Assembly (NCBI GenBank): GCA_029339505.1
Contig: JAQISU010000233.1
Location: 6,721,001-6,785,000, forward strand
Reading direction: 5' to 3'
From: Unio delphinus
Taxonomy: Eukaryota; Mollusca; Bivalvia; Unionida; Unionidae
DNA: 64,000 nucleotides
Numbering within the stretch: the first letter of the stretch is position 1; every line of letters starts with the position of its first letter. The notes below the pieces were generated by a model. It ran no database searches. It was not told the DNA's origin and saw nothing but the letters and a program-made list of their open reading frames with translations. Of this stretch, positions 45,856 to 58,318 are shown piece after piece. A program made the position numbers and the translations under genes.

Positions 45856-47108
45856 ACAGTGACAAAAGAAGACGAACAAGTAAGGCGATATCATTATTGC
45901 TTTTACAGCTTTTTAAAAGATGAACGAAAAGTGATATGAAAACGTGACATTGATATTCAATTTCTTTTATACTCTACGTTTATCAAGAATTGACATATCT
46001 AATGATAATTTATCAATTAATCTTCAATGACAGTTTACCTTGTTCAAGGATCAGAAAGTAATATTTTTCTTCAATATCGACAGAATATAGTATGATGCTT
46101 TATACGCATGTCATTCAGATGCCATTTAAGAATGTCTGCAGGAGTCATGCGAAACCCGCTGCGATGTACGATATGTTGATGACTGTTAAGGCACGCGCGT
46201 TGGAGTGTAATCAATACGGGCCACGCGATTTGCCGATGTACGTGTCAACGTCGTAGCGAAGAAAATTGTTTGATGTGTTGAATTGGTATTTGTAACTACC
46301 CATGGGCCTATATACCGTGTGCAAAGTAGAAACATCTGTTGTTGTTGTCTGTGTTGTTCCTGTTGTCACCGATAATGTTGATCTCATGTACAATTTGAAA
46401 AGATGCATACTTGAAGTTCATTACGCAATGAATTAATTCAATGTGGATTCAAAAGTATCAACAGCATCATAGACAACCAAATTTATTAATTAGGTAATTA
46501 TGTTTGCGGCATGTGATTTGTTATGCTAATCAACTGTTTGTAAAACTTGCAAAGTTCAAAAAGGAGAGCAATTTTTTTCTCTGATGTGACTGACAACTCA
46601 TTCCTGGTAGTAGAAATTTAGTTTCAGTGGAAGAAAACTATTCTTCCGTAATATTAACAAGTCGTTGTTCCTTATTAAACCGCATTTTCATAAAAACCAG
46701 TGGCATAACAAGAAATTCTTCACATAGCCTCGGCAAAATTAATTCTAGAGCTCTTTCCCAATGACAAAAGTTGTTTAATTGGAATATTATGCCACCACTG
46801 GGCGTGTGTATGGGTACAGATGAGACGTTATGTGTGGACGTAAATTCCTGTCTCAGTGCAAGGATATGACTTCATGTGACTGGTTGAAGTCTAGAAATTG
46901 CTCTGCTTCATTTTAGCGGATACTAGACAAAATTATTAAACTTAAGCAGGTTATTTCATTGAGGTAGCCAGACATTCAACGTTGGTGAACAATATGTTTT
47001 ATTAAACACGATAATATTATTAATTCTTGATCGTTTCTGCGTGGATTAAATATAGGCCGTTCTATAAAAGTGGGATTGAGGGAGTCAAGCTTACGCACAC
47101 AGGTTGGT
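45856..47108. other. Intergenic, nothing supported
   Basis: No supported gene. A (GT)n run begins at 47108. Confidence 0.4.
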
Positions 47109-47164
47109 GTGTGTGTGTGTGTGTGTGTGCAAAAACTGTGTATGTGTATAGGGAGGGGTCACGC

Positions 47165-47341
47165 CAGCGCCGGATTAAGCACCGTGGAGGCCCATATGCA
47201 GTCAAACTTTTGGGGCCCCAGACCCACGGTCACGGTCTCATGGGAGCCCCTGGGGGCCCATGATGGGGCCCATAAAAGTCGCGGGGCCCATAGGCAGTTA
47301 CCTACTCTGCCTAATTGGTAATCCGGGACTGGGTCACGCTT
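47165..47341 (-). mobile_element. hAT-type MITE, copy 2
   Basis: A 177-base element inverted relative to copy 1: on the plus strand it starts CAGCGCCGGATTA and ends TAATCCGGGACTG. Target duplication GGTCACGC is perfect (47157-47164 and 47342-47349). Internal sequence matches copy 1 over GGGGCCCCAAAAGTTTGA and AATTAGGCAGAGTAGG. Confidence 0.92.
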
Positions 47342-47639
47342 TGACAGATTATTGCGTACATTCTAAATGGATGGCCCCTACTACAGTACGGTATCAATTG
47401 CTTCTGTTACATACATCAATAAATTGCTTTACATCAGTACATATTGATAATCCCGTTATACTATACAATGTCACAACAATCCGACGCATTCCGTTTAGTT
47501 TCGGCTGTCATGAACGTTTCTTTGGATATTGTCTATAAGGACATTTTAAAGAAACTTCTTATCCTTGCCTCTTGAAAGCTTACCATCAATTTTTAAGTTG
47601 AACGTTACTGTACTTTTCTAATTATTTCTTCCACTTAAT

Positions 47640-48220
47640 AAACAGGATGATCACGGCAATGAACTTGTCCAGTGACCCACAGCCATTTTGCAGTTGCGGG
47701 TTACATATAAATGATGTAATTTTTATTAATTTGAATTTATTTGTTTGCTTGTCAAAAAATTTGGATTCTAAAATATAAATTCCTTTCTCCAGAAAATATT
47801 TGAGTGCTAATACAGAATTCTTGGACAAAGACATTTCTTGAAGTTTTATTCAATATTCAAACACCAGTGTGTTATTTGTTTTGGTTCTGCAAGGAACTGT
47901 ACACAAAAGGTTAAAATATACGTCATCGTCATCCATCTTGGATGTTCGTCGGGACTCTAACTTGAATTCAATAGAACATTTCATTACTCTGACTTCTAAA
48001 ATCGAATTCGTGAATTATTCTAGGAATATAATTGGATTTGATTCTTAAAGCCTCAAGTTTTTTTTCTTCTCCATTTTACATTGTTTGCTAGGGAAATAAT
48101 ATATTTATTAAATTTAACGAAGTTTGTTGTTTTTGCTCTTTCTTTGTTACTGTTTATTAGAGCCTAAACACGTAACATAAGTAAATACCTTTGTATTAAG
48201 TTAGTATATACGAATCCGAT
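47640..48220. repeat. Diverged dispersed repeat, copy 2
   Basis: Partner of 15440-16000, direct orientation, with shared short blocks in the same order. Confidence 0.45.
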
Positions 48221-49084
48221 CTCCAGTCTTGAACACCACTTCGTTATGTTCATAGTAATTGACTTTCGAAAACAATTGCTCGAAAAACATTATTTAATTT
48301 ATTTTTGGTGGTGCTGGTGGGTTACTTTGGATGTAGATCTAATAATTCGATGTTAAAGGCCTGACTATAATTGTGATAATACAACGATGTTCTAGAGAGT
48401 GTTGGTGTTAAATATTTCTGCATATATTCATTACAAGTTCCATGACCTATGTTTTCGTTTAGTTTTTAAGGGGGTGGTGGTGTCTTTTCCCAATTCTTTT
48501 CGGACAAAACATTTTTTCAAATTTTGTCGACTAACTCTGAACTTTCTTTACTGTACTCCACAAGCTAATTTGAAAACCAAGTCAATTACACAAATATATG
48601 CAGCCATCATTTTACGATGCCAAAGGAGAGGCATCAGCTGAATCGGCTTACCGTTAGTAATCGATACCAGCTACTTTTACTTGGCACGTGAAACGTTTTG
48701 TCTAATGGGTTTTTACAAAATGTAACTCGATTGCTCTTGAAACCCCATTGTTGCACATCTTGCAGACAAAGATGCTTGAGTTCGATTTTAGCAGCAATGT
48801 ACAATTTTGAACTCCTCCGTAAATACTGTTTCTTTTTATAATTCTGTTATTTCCAGTTCATTTTCTCTCTGCTAAATAAGGTATCGATATCATCATTTTT
48901 ACTTTACCTTTTATTTCCCTTCATCCAGGAGTAGCGTAAGGTCTCTTCCGGTAAACTGAAATCTTACTAGAGTTTGAAACACATCTATAATGTTCTCCCC
49001 TTTCATCTATGTAGTTTTTTTTTGTCTTATTTCTCTCTATATATCTTATTGTCTTGACAGCTCTCAAGAGCAGGTTTAGATATT
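48221..49084. other. Intergenic, nothing supported
   Basis: AT-rich; no gene recognised before the fossil block begins. Confidence 0.4.
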
Positions 49085-49089
49085 TCGTC

Positions 49090-49345
49090 TAAAGCGTTTT
49101 GGTGAAATATTGGAGGACAATGCATTATCTATGCGCACCGTTCAGATTTTCTGTTTCTGACTAATCGGTTCGATCCGTCAACGATTGCGATGCTTGTTGT
49201 AACTGTGACATCCCGGATACCTTAGACTTAGGAGGTAAATTAGGTATAAAGTTTTCGTACCAACAATGGAGTTCTCGTTTGTATGAAATTAGAGTGATTT
49301 TTCGTCCTTTCGTAAGAGTCAAATTAATAAGTGTCTTGTCTTTCC
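49090..49345 (-). pseudogene. Fossil coding segment, unknown protein
   Basis: A minus-strand frame open from 49345 to a TAG near 49160 reads KDKTLINLTLTKGRKITLIS and then YKRELHCWYENFIPNLPPKS. The amino-acid use is protein-like for about 62 codons. It is the most downstream piece of a series of broken minus-strand segments. Not recognised. Confidence 0.4.
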
Positions 49346-49609
49346 AGAAAATTCTTCCTTTTTTATTTCATTACATAACTCCTTAGGGTTTAAGCAATTG
49401 ATTCTAACAAAGCATCAACGACTATTAAAAAGGATCTTTTCAACAAGTTGCGGAAATTATAATCGTTGAACCAGTATTAATTTATTGCGATGGATGGGTA
49501 TCTCCTTTTTCAACATTTTTGGAGAAAGGTCCCGATGCTTTCATACTCGTTGTTTCTCTTTCTTGGATAAAGTACCGTTCCTTTCAAAACGTAAAACAAT
49601 CACGCACAT

Positions 49610-49842
49610 TTCTTTGAGTGCTTTATGGATGCTTTGTTTTCGTATTGTAGGTTTGGATTTGGATTAGATTGTGTATTTAACCATCACTGATAAAACATAC
49701 CAATGTTTAGATTAACGAGGAAAGGGTCCTTTTTAGCTCTTATATGATGGAAGGTTGTCTCTTGGAACAATAAGGGTGCGATGTATTCCTCAGTGATATC
49801 TTTTGTTTCAAAATCAAACACGCTGAAGAGTACATCATACTG
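49610..49842 (-). pseudogene. Fossil coding segment, unknown protein
   Basis: Minus-strand reading QYDVLFSVFDFETKDITEEY continues to NLNIGMFYQ, meets a TGA, and stays open again for about 28 codons. Codon content is protein-like. It follows the next segment after a frame change. Not recognised. Confidence 0.4.
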
Positions 49843-49846
49843 ATTA

Positions 49847-50125
49847 TCATATCATCTTCGCTATGAGCACCACTCGACGATGAAGTGTTTGCAACGGGCT
49901 TAATCGTGTCAGTTCTTGTGTGGCTAAATCCAGAACACCTTGTAACACACTTGTTCTGTCATCTTGTTTTGTTTTAGGAGAGGTCACTTTTGTAGCGGGG
50001 ACATAGGTCGCAAAAACACTAGAAACAGACGTCGTAATCGCTGAAGAAGAAGAAGCAGAAGCTCCTGTGGAAACCATTGCCAAATGAGGAAGCGCTTGTC
50101 TTAAATCAAATTTATCATTCATCAC
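49847..50125 (-). pseudogene. Fossil coding segment, Ser/Thr/Ala-rich protein
   Basis: An open 92-codon minus-strand frame beginning MMNDKFDLRQALPHLAMVST, with a Ser/Thr/Ala-rich middle and a helical end (VLQGVLDLATQELTRL). It may have been an intact small gene or part of a longer one; the following segment is in another frame. Not recognised. Confidence 0.4.
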
Positions 50126-50425
50126 ACGAAATGTAAAGACGGAGAAGTTCAGGAGGAGATTTCGTATCCGAACAGCGCAGTTGTATGACTTATGTGCGAG
50201 TCATATCAGCAATACCTCTCTTTATGGCAAACGATCTTGTTTTCTTTTGACTTTTCTTCTTAAGGTTTTCACGTTTCGTTAGAGAACTTGCTGACTAATC
50301 TTCCATTTCGTCTGCTGTCTGTATGGACTCAGGGCGTTTTTGTTTTAGCTTTGACACCAGGATTGTGTTTTAAACAGTGTGAATAAGGAGTCACTTCCAC
50401 CAGGTTTTAAATGACGTGTGTTGAT

Positions 50426-50780
50426 CTATCGAGTATTATCAAAGATGACAAGATGTGTCTGACTAGATAAAGTAAGACACAATCCGATAGTGTTCGCGAA
50501 GAAAGCTTTCAAGAAACGATATTTAAAATCAATGACTTTCTTGGTCTGCTGTGCAATTCGATTGCCACTCTTTTTAACATCATACGAAAATTGTGGTGGA
50601 TTATCAATCAATTGAGTCTTCTGCTCGATCACTCGTTTGAAACGTTCGGGTTTGACTGAAAAACTTTGTCCAGCAATCAGCATATTTAAGAGATGGCGAA
50701 GCCTCCCAAGTATAACTATCTAATGTTTGGTTGATCACATTGAAAATGGAGGATACATCTAGAACAACTTTGTTAATAAT
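50426..50780 (-). pseudogene. Fossil coding segment, unknown protein
   Basis: The minus-strand frame FNVINQTLDSYTWEASPSLK (about 50745-50690) is followed, after a frame change, by an 85-codon frame at 50683-50426 containing KPERFKRVIEQKTQLIDNPP. Both are protein-like. The frame change and stops show decay. Not recognised. Confidence 0.4.
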
Positions 50781-50937
50781 TCCAGATTATCATCAACAAC
50801 AAAAGACATAGTATACATTTGATATACATCTAACACACGGTGTAACAAAAAGAATATATTTACAGTTCAAGAATTTAAACACGAAAATACATACAGCATA
50901 AATGACTTAAAGTCAATAAGGCTCATCTTAATAGTGA

Positions 50938-51300
50938 CCAAAACTGCATATAATCAGGTAAGTGTACAAAATTCTCCATCTCTGTGTGACGTGGAATAAG
51001 CTTACTTACTGTAGTTCTTATAGCCGCTGCGAATTCATTGTCAGTAATTTCTCCAGGAATGACATTTCCTCGTTCTTTTCTATCTGTACACTACTACTAC
51101 TATTTTCGGGGTCTTACATTATTTCGTCCTCCGTTTTGGGTTCTTCTTCTTCTACCACTGTTTCTAACGTTTCTAAAATGTTTCTACTGTCCCTTTCGCT
51201 TCTAATGGTTCTTATTCCATTGGTTACAATTTTACTTCTTTTATTGGACTAGTGACGCACAATGTCTTGTGCAATAATTTTCCACCTTGTGTCCAAGCAT
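50938..51300 (-). pseudogene. Fossil coding segment, unknown acidic protein
   Basis: Minus-strand frames read TIRSERDSRNILETLETVVE with an acidic continuation (51200-51110). After a stop and a frame change comes GEITDNEFAAAIRTTVSKLI, then HTEMENFVHLPDYMQFWSLL and a stop near 50937. The last part is strikingly protein-like and resembles C-termini of small uncharacterised proteins from Polinton-like elements, though this is an impression. Confidence 0.45.
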
Positions 51301-51429
51301 TCAAGGTAAGACTTTTCCAGTAATGTACATCCTTCAAGTCGTATATCTGTTGGTGTAACCAACTAGCTATACTTACTTAGTAGTTATCACAACTGGATAC
51401 AGTTCGATGATTGTCTTCTTCAATCTGTT

Positions 51430-51712
51430 ATTTTCTTTGTAAATGTTCTTATAGTTCATGAGGTAAACTACGAATTCCATTTTCTAAGGGATTCAACATG
51501 AGTATCATATTTTGGACTGTGTAAAGGAAGGTAATGATAACCTAGAGACTATCTAATATTTTCCAGGTTAGCGTTATCTTTATACCTTCATTCATGAATA
51601 GTCGCATGTCAGCTAAAACACTGAAACTTACCTCCTTCTGTCAAGTACACTAATCCGCTTCTGGCTAAAGATTGTGGAGTAGGTCTTCCAGATATTTAAG
51701 CCATGTCCTTTT
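51430..51712 (-). pseudogene. BIR (IAP-type) domain remnant
   Basis: Minus-strand sequence PTPQSLARSGLVYLTEGGK followed by FQCFS fits the BIR pattern (Leu-Ala-x-Ser-Gly-Leu-x-Tyr, then Gln-Cys-Phe-x-Cys). The codon where the second zinc cysteine should be is TGA, and the conserved Trp position a few residues later is also TGA. A further PKYDTHVESLRKW (about 51530-51478) resembles the start of a second BIR. BIR proteins inhibit apoptosis and occur both in hosts and in several animal DNA viruses. Here it lies among other fossil viral-type segments. Confidence 0.5.
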
Positions 51713-51729
51713 ATACGTTAGGAATCGAC

Positions 51730-52106
51730 TTTAAAGTCACAATTGTGAGGAATAGTCAGGGGAACCGCGTATTATTTTTGTATGTTTGTATCTCAATGAA
51801 CTTGGTGCATATAAAGTAGTTTGCGACTGAAGGTATGTGATCCATTCGTAGCTACATGTACGGTATCACCTTTATCAGTAAAGCAGCAAGGTAATGATGC
51901 ATCGTTTTCTCTAGTCCAGCGGTAAGGCACAAGAAAAACAACTATTTCAATGCAAGAGGAGCGGCTTTTTTCCATGTCTGACTCGGTATCTGTATCCGTA
52001 ATTGTGTGGGCCACCGATAGCGAAACTTATAATAATGTTTTCAGAGTGTTCATTGGTCCCCGCTCCTAACGTGACGCCTTCGATGTCTTTGAAAAGTATA
52101 TAAGTA
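51730..52106 (-). pseudogene. Possible C-terminal remnant of a Polinton-type DNA polymerase B
   Basis: Minus-strand reading from 52106 gives KDIEGVTLGAGTNEHSENII and then SFAIGGPHNYGYRYRVRHGK before a stop. GGPxNYGY is a characteristic segment late in protein-primed DNA polymerases of Polintons and related viruses. Further down, YKHTKIIRG could correspond to the following conserved region. The 5' side is cut off by the LINE ending at 52109. Only one motif supports the call. Confidence 0.4.
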
Positions 52107-52108
52107 CA

Positions 52109-53590
52109 ATGAATGTGTCTACAGTTGTCCGGGACCTAAATTTAATCAAAAGCCTTAAAGGCACACATTGGGGTGCTGACCAAGAAACATCTCTAAAATT
52201 ATATAGAGCTCTGGTAAGATCTAAACTAGATTATGGATGCCAAATTTACTCATCGGCATCCTTAACACAACTTAAAAAATTAGATCAAATACAAAGAGCG
52301 GCACTATTAAAGTGTACCGGAGCTCTAAAAGCAACATCGACAGCCGAGCTGCATGTCTTAACGGGAGAGTTACCCCTACACTTGAGACGGCAAGAGCTCC
52401 TTCTAAAATATGCAGCACGGCTGTCCACCCACCCCGCAACACACCCCACCCTCCTGGCCATAAATAAAACCAACATCCCAATCAGGAAAAGCTTGAAACA
52501 AAAACTACCCATGGGAAAACAATATCACCTATTAAAAACAATAATACCAGTAGAACTAATCCCTCTAGCAAATAACGTAGTGTACGAACACGAACCTTGG
52601 AACAACGTACAATCTAAAGTCAACACCTCTCTCACAAAAAAAGGCAGTAAACAAAATCAAGAACAAACCCTCAAAATAGAAGCCTTAAACATTATAAATA
52701 CTCAATATCAACAATATACCAAAATATATACGGATGGATCTAAAATTACTAACCCATACAGAACAGCTGCTGCAATGGTCATACCAGAGCTTAACATACA
52801 AATAGGCAGACGTCTCCCAGACTACTGCTCTATTTACACAGCTGAATTCTGGTCCATCCTCAAATCATTACAATGGATTGAAGAATTCAAACCTAATAAG
52901 ACAGTAATTATTAGTGACTCGCTTAGCGTCCTATCTTCAATCCAAACAAATACCACCAAATGCAGGGAAGACTTTCTCAATCAAATAAACGCCAAATTAA
53001 AACAACTAAATACCGGAAATACTATTGTAGAGTTCATGTGGATACCATCCCACATCGAAATTAAGGGTAACGAAATGGCCGACAAACTGGCTAAGGAAAA
53101 ACTATACGAACCGAATTTCGAGCCACTGCACTATAGCACAACCGAATTCTACAGTATAATAAACACCCAAATAGATATAAAATGGCAACATGATTGGGAC
53201 AATAGTACAAAAGGGAGAGTGTTGTACACTACTGTTAAGGAAGTCAACAGGCACAAAAAACCGCCCAAGGGCTCACCTAAAGAACAGACAATCATCAATA
53301 GGATAACTTTAGGAAAAACCAAGCTGGCCAACAGCATGGGAAAATATATAGGACCCTTTCCTCATAATATAAACTGCTACAATTGCAATACCCCGGAAGA
53401 TCTACATCATATCTTCAACAATTGTAGTAAAACCAAAAAAGAAAGGGACAAATTTAGATCACAGCAACAGAATATAAAAGCCCCATATACATACCCAGAA
53501 ATTATACAAAATACCAATCCCAACATCTTAATGACACACAAGAATATGTTGGAATTTCTACAAAACATAGGGAAAATAGGGAACATCTAA
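52109..53590 (+). CDS. I-like LINE ORF2 C-terminal part with RNase H, 5'-truncated but open
   Basis: The 493 residues start within the post-RT region (SKLDYGCQIYSSASLTQLKKLD near 38-59). An RNase H1 domain follows with all four acidic residues: Asp209 in IYTDGSK, Glu246 in TAEFWSI, Asp270 in ISDSLSVLSSI and Asp325 in GNEMADKLAKE, plus WIPSHIEIKGN. A Cys/His knuckle (C423, C426, H433/H434, C439) is near the end. RNase H in ORF2 is a trait of the I group of non-LTR retrotransposons. The endonuclease and reverse transcriptase are absent, so this is a 5'-truncated insertion. The unbroken frame suggests a recent one. Confidence 0.88.
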   Translation: MNVSTVVRDLNLIKSLKGTHWGADQETSLKLYRALVRSKLDYGCQIYSSASLTQLKKLDQIQRAALLKCTGALKATSTAELHVLTGELPLHLRRQELLLKYAARLSTHPATHPTLLAINKTNIPIRKSLKQKLPMGKQYHLLKTIIPVELIPLANNVVYEHEPWNNVQSKVNTSLTKKGSKQNQEQTLKIEALNIINTQYQQYTKIYTDGSKITNPYRTAAAMVIPELNIQIGRRLPDYCSIYTAEFWSILKSLQWIEEFKPNKTVIISDSLSVLSSIQTNTTKCREDFLNQINAKLKQLNTGNTIVEFMWIPSHIEIKGNEMADKLAKEKLYEPNFEPLHYSTTEFYSIINTQIDIKWQHDWDNSTKGRVLYTTVKEVNRHKKPPKGSPKEQTIINRITLGKTKLANSMGKYIGPFPHNINCYNCNTPEDLHHIFNNCSKTKKERDKFRSQQQNIKAPYTYPEIIQNTNPNILMTHKNMLEFLQNIGKIGNI

Positions 53591-55030
53591 ATTAACCAAT
53601 CAAATCCTAACCCAAACAAACAAGAAAAACAGGACCCTAATGCTTACATATAATACATTAAAAAGCCCCTTTAGGACAGGGAAACAAGAAACGGTCAGGA
53701 CCGGGGTGTGGAAACTGGGTCTAACAAGGGATACCTTTGACGTGTCGCTTAACGGCCCAGGATACTTCCGGCAGAGGTCCCTTGTTATTGCCTGGCCGCC
53801 GCGCCTCACGGACCGGCCGTGGAGAGGTGACTGGGTGTGGAAATGGACAATCCTTGACGTGTCGCTTAACGGCCCGGGACATTTCCCGCAGGGACCCATT
53901 GCTACTACCTAGTAACCGAACCACACACCTGAACTAAATCTAGGGGCCAAAACAAATATGAAAATAGGGTCACAATAAAATTAAAAGGGGAATATAGAGC
54001 TACAACACTAACAGGTCATAAAAACATAACTAAAATACCCAATAAATAACATCTCAAGAAATACTAAGATGACGCAAAATTAAAAACACCATAGGCAGTA
54101 AGGATGTAGGTCAACACTCTACTCTCCCTTCTTTCTATTCTAGACACTTTCTCATTAGGAGTACAACCAAGTGTACAGTGTTAAAAAACATACGTATCAA
54201 TCACTCAAAAAGCTTAACTAGAACCAACAGGTGCACCGAGACCGGAGCACTATAACTAGATAGAGAAATATGATAGAGACCCCAAATTAGAACATATAAG
54301 GTAGTCTAAAAGTCCAAAGACTATCAGGTCCAGCGACACAAGGCCGCACACCAAATAGAATAAGGAAGAAATTGATACAGGCCCAGCAAAATTAGAACAT
54401 ATAAGGTAGTCAAAAGTCCAAGACTATCAGGCCCAGCAGCACAAAGCTGCAAAGTTCACCAAACAACCCAAGAGATATGACTTAACTAGACCCCCAAATA
54501 GTGTATATAAGGTGATCAAAGACCAGATCATCAGACACAGCAACACAAAGTTGCATATAAAAAATATTAGAAAAACAACAACATCTAAATACACACTGAG
54601 CACCTAACATTACAAAACACTGTTACACAAACGTTGTACACTCAAGGAACAGCACAGAGTATATAAATAGGGATAGGATACGTTCAAAGAAGCAGCCCCT
54701 GCCAGGCACTTCGCCTCGCCCACTAAACACCCGCAGCAACTACACGTGCTTAACACGTCCTGAACAACCAAACAGAAACAGAATGAATAAATATGAGTGT
54801 GTGCTGGAACTATTCCCACTCATATAGCATGAGGCCCTACAATCACACAGCAGTAGCTCAATAGTTACTCCGATGTGACGGCCCAAGTAAATAGTGTTCC
54901 ATGAACACATAAACGCCTGCAGGGTGGCGGCTCCATTCCCACCCTCAGGATAAAGTAAATAACCGTCCATTGACGGATAAAACAGTGACAAGAGCCTTCG
55001 GGACGAATCACTTTAAACACATAATATCAA
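53591..55030 (+). mobile_element. 3' UTR of the I-like LINE, with internal repeats
   Basis: No coding content. TTGACGTGTCGCTTAACGGCCC occurs at about 53737 and 53852, within a roughly 115-bp imperfect duplication. A second set of three imperfect repeats of about 115 bp (AGAACATATAAGGTAGTC ... GACTATCAGG.CCAGC) spans 54285-54560. The right boundary is uncertain; I found no clear poly-A tail or target duplication. Confidence 0.5.
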
Positions 55031-55049
55031 TCAATCTACAGTTGTATAT

Positions 55050-55560
55050 ACAGTTGTCAATGTGAAACTATAGAACTTCATCTCCTAAAACCTCAAAGGC
55101 ATCATATAATTTAAAACGGGCATAGACTATCAGATAGGTTAAAATGAAGACGTTTCGAAACTTGTCGAGGAAGCAATTGTGCTACTTGTTGTATTCCAAG
55201 TGTTTCACGAGTTTTCGTGTGCAGCCGACCAAGTTGCGACTTGTGTAAATCAAACGCTGGATCAGTGTTCCCCAAAATCAGTTCAACATGACTATGGCAA
55301 ACGTTCGTCTTCCTGTGTTTTTTTCCGTGTGTTTCAAGGTGTTGCTTTCTAAGGACTGGTGCAGTTCTTTGAATTTGTTTTTATCTTCTGGAGCATGAAG
55401 TTAAGAATGATATCCGCTTGCCGCTTGTTCCAGTTTTAGAAACATTGAAACATCCTTTATTGTGGCATTCTTCTGTTGGTGGAAAGTACAAAATTTCTTA
55501 TACCAGTACATTGAACAGTTGGTATCCACGACTGAGAGCATGAAACAATTCGACACTTAC
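55050..55560 (-). pseudogene. Weak coding-like segment, possibly part of the fossil block
   Basis: Minus-strand frame VELILGNTDPAFDLHKSQLG followed by RLHTKTRETLGIQQVAQLLP is open for about 80 codons, with another protein-like frame just upstream. It may be the part of the 49090-52106 fossil displaced by the LINE insertion. Identity unknown. Confidence 0.3.
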
Positions 55561-55659
55561 ATACGTACTATAAAAGTGAGTTTTTCATCACTTTTTGTTG
55601 CCAAAAAAAAGTTGGTTTTGGTTACATATTTCACCACACGTACGGCATGAAGCAGAGCC

Positions 55660-56170
55660 AGCCTAAGGCCGATCAAACCGAAATCAAGTACGGCACTCAC
55701 AGAGGCCGCGCACATTAGTAATGTTTAAAACTATATCTATATAAAATTAATTTTTAAGCGAATGAAGTCATTTTAAGCTCAATATCATATAACACTTGTT
55801 TACGAGATTATTTCACAATGCCGTTCTCACAGGTATGGTGTGGGAGGGGGCTCTTAAATCAAGGTGGCCCCGCCAAAATGATTCAAAAGGAGTTATGTTT
55901 TACTCGATTTGGTAATCATAGTGATATCTATTTTGTAATATTTATAGGTGGCCCTGAAAAGGTCTTTGGCATTTGTTTCGTATGTTTTAAATCATGAATG
56001 GAAACTTATGGACTTGTCATCCTGGGGTTTAAATGTCTTAGTCATTTTCCAAGGACGGGTCCTATGCCTCCCGCTGCCACCATTGCTGTTTTGCTAGTTA
56101 TTGAAGCCGCTGATTCTTCCTTCTCAGTGGCGATGAGTGTGGAAATATTGATTGAAGATTTATAATTCGT
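55660..56170. other. Intergenic with a weak coding-like piece
   Basis: Minus-strand codons at 56160-56042 read [20 protein letters not shown], ending in a stop. No domain recognised. Confidence 0.3.
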
Positions 56171-56171
56171 G

Positions 56172-57845
<1,674 letters not shown>

Positions 57846-57854
57846 TCATTGAAA

Positions 57855-58090
57855 AATCGGAGCCACGTGTGGCCGAGAGTTCTGAGACACTCGCCATTAC
57901 ATGTCACCGATATTTCACCTATGTCCGCATGGGTTCGAGTCTCGGTTCAACCATTTGGATATGTGAGAAAATTTTCAAGGAGTTTCGCGTGGGTCAGTGG
58001 TTTTACCTATATTCTTACTGGGTTCTTCCTCCACCACATATAACCGAGATGTATAGTAGCATTTTATATGCTGAAAAACGGCTTTAGAAC
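57855..58090 (+). mobile_element. Degraded tRNA-derived SINE of a second family
   Basis: An A-box-like GTGTGGCCGAGAGTTCTGAG and B box GGGTTCGAGTC are spaced as in a tRNA head. The body contains GGGTTCTTCCTCCACCA, resembling the GGTTTCCTCCCACCA segment common in molluscan SINEs. The open frames here are incidental. Confidence 0.6.
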
Positions 58091-58264
58091 TCACAAAACC
58101 AAAATCGACGGGAATTAGATCATTTAAGTTTTCAAAGAACTAACATAAAAACCATTACGATAATACGCCTGATTTGTGGTTAATTGTATATGCAATTATG
58201 CATGCATAAATCAACCATTTACTTACAATATCAGTGTATCAATGTTAATATGTTCATACACACG

Positions 58265-58318
<54 letters not shown>

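Noticed and set aside
50962..51252. Plus-strand membrane-like protein of 96 residues
   Set aside because: Its Ser/Leu runs are the complement of a minus-strand Glu/Lys-rich coding-like segment, which reads better as protein.
57855..58090. A functional tRNA gene
   Set aside because: A and B boxes are present, but a cloverleaf cannot be formed convincingly and a SINE-type body follows.
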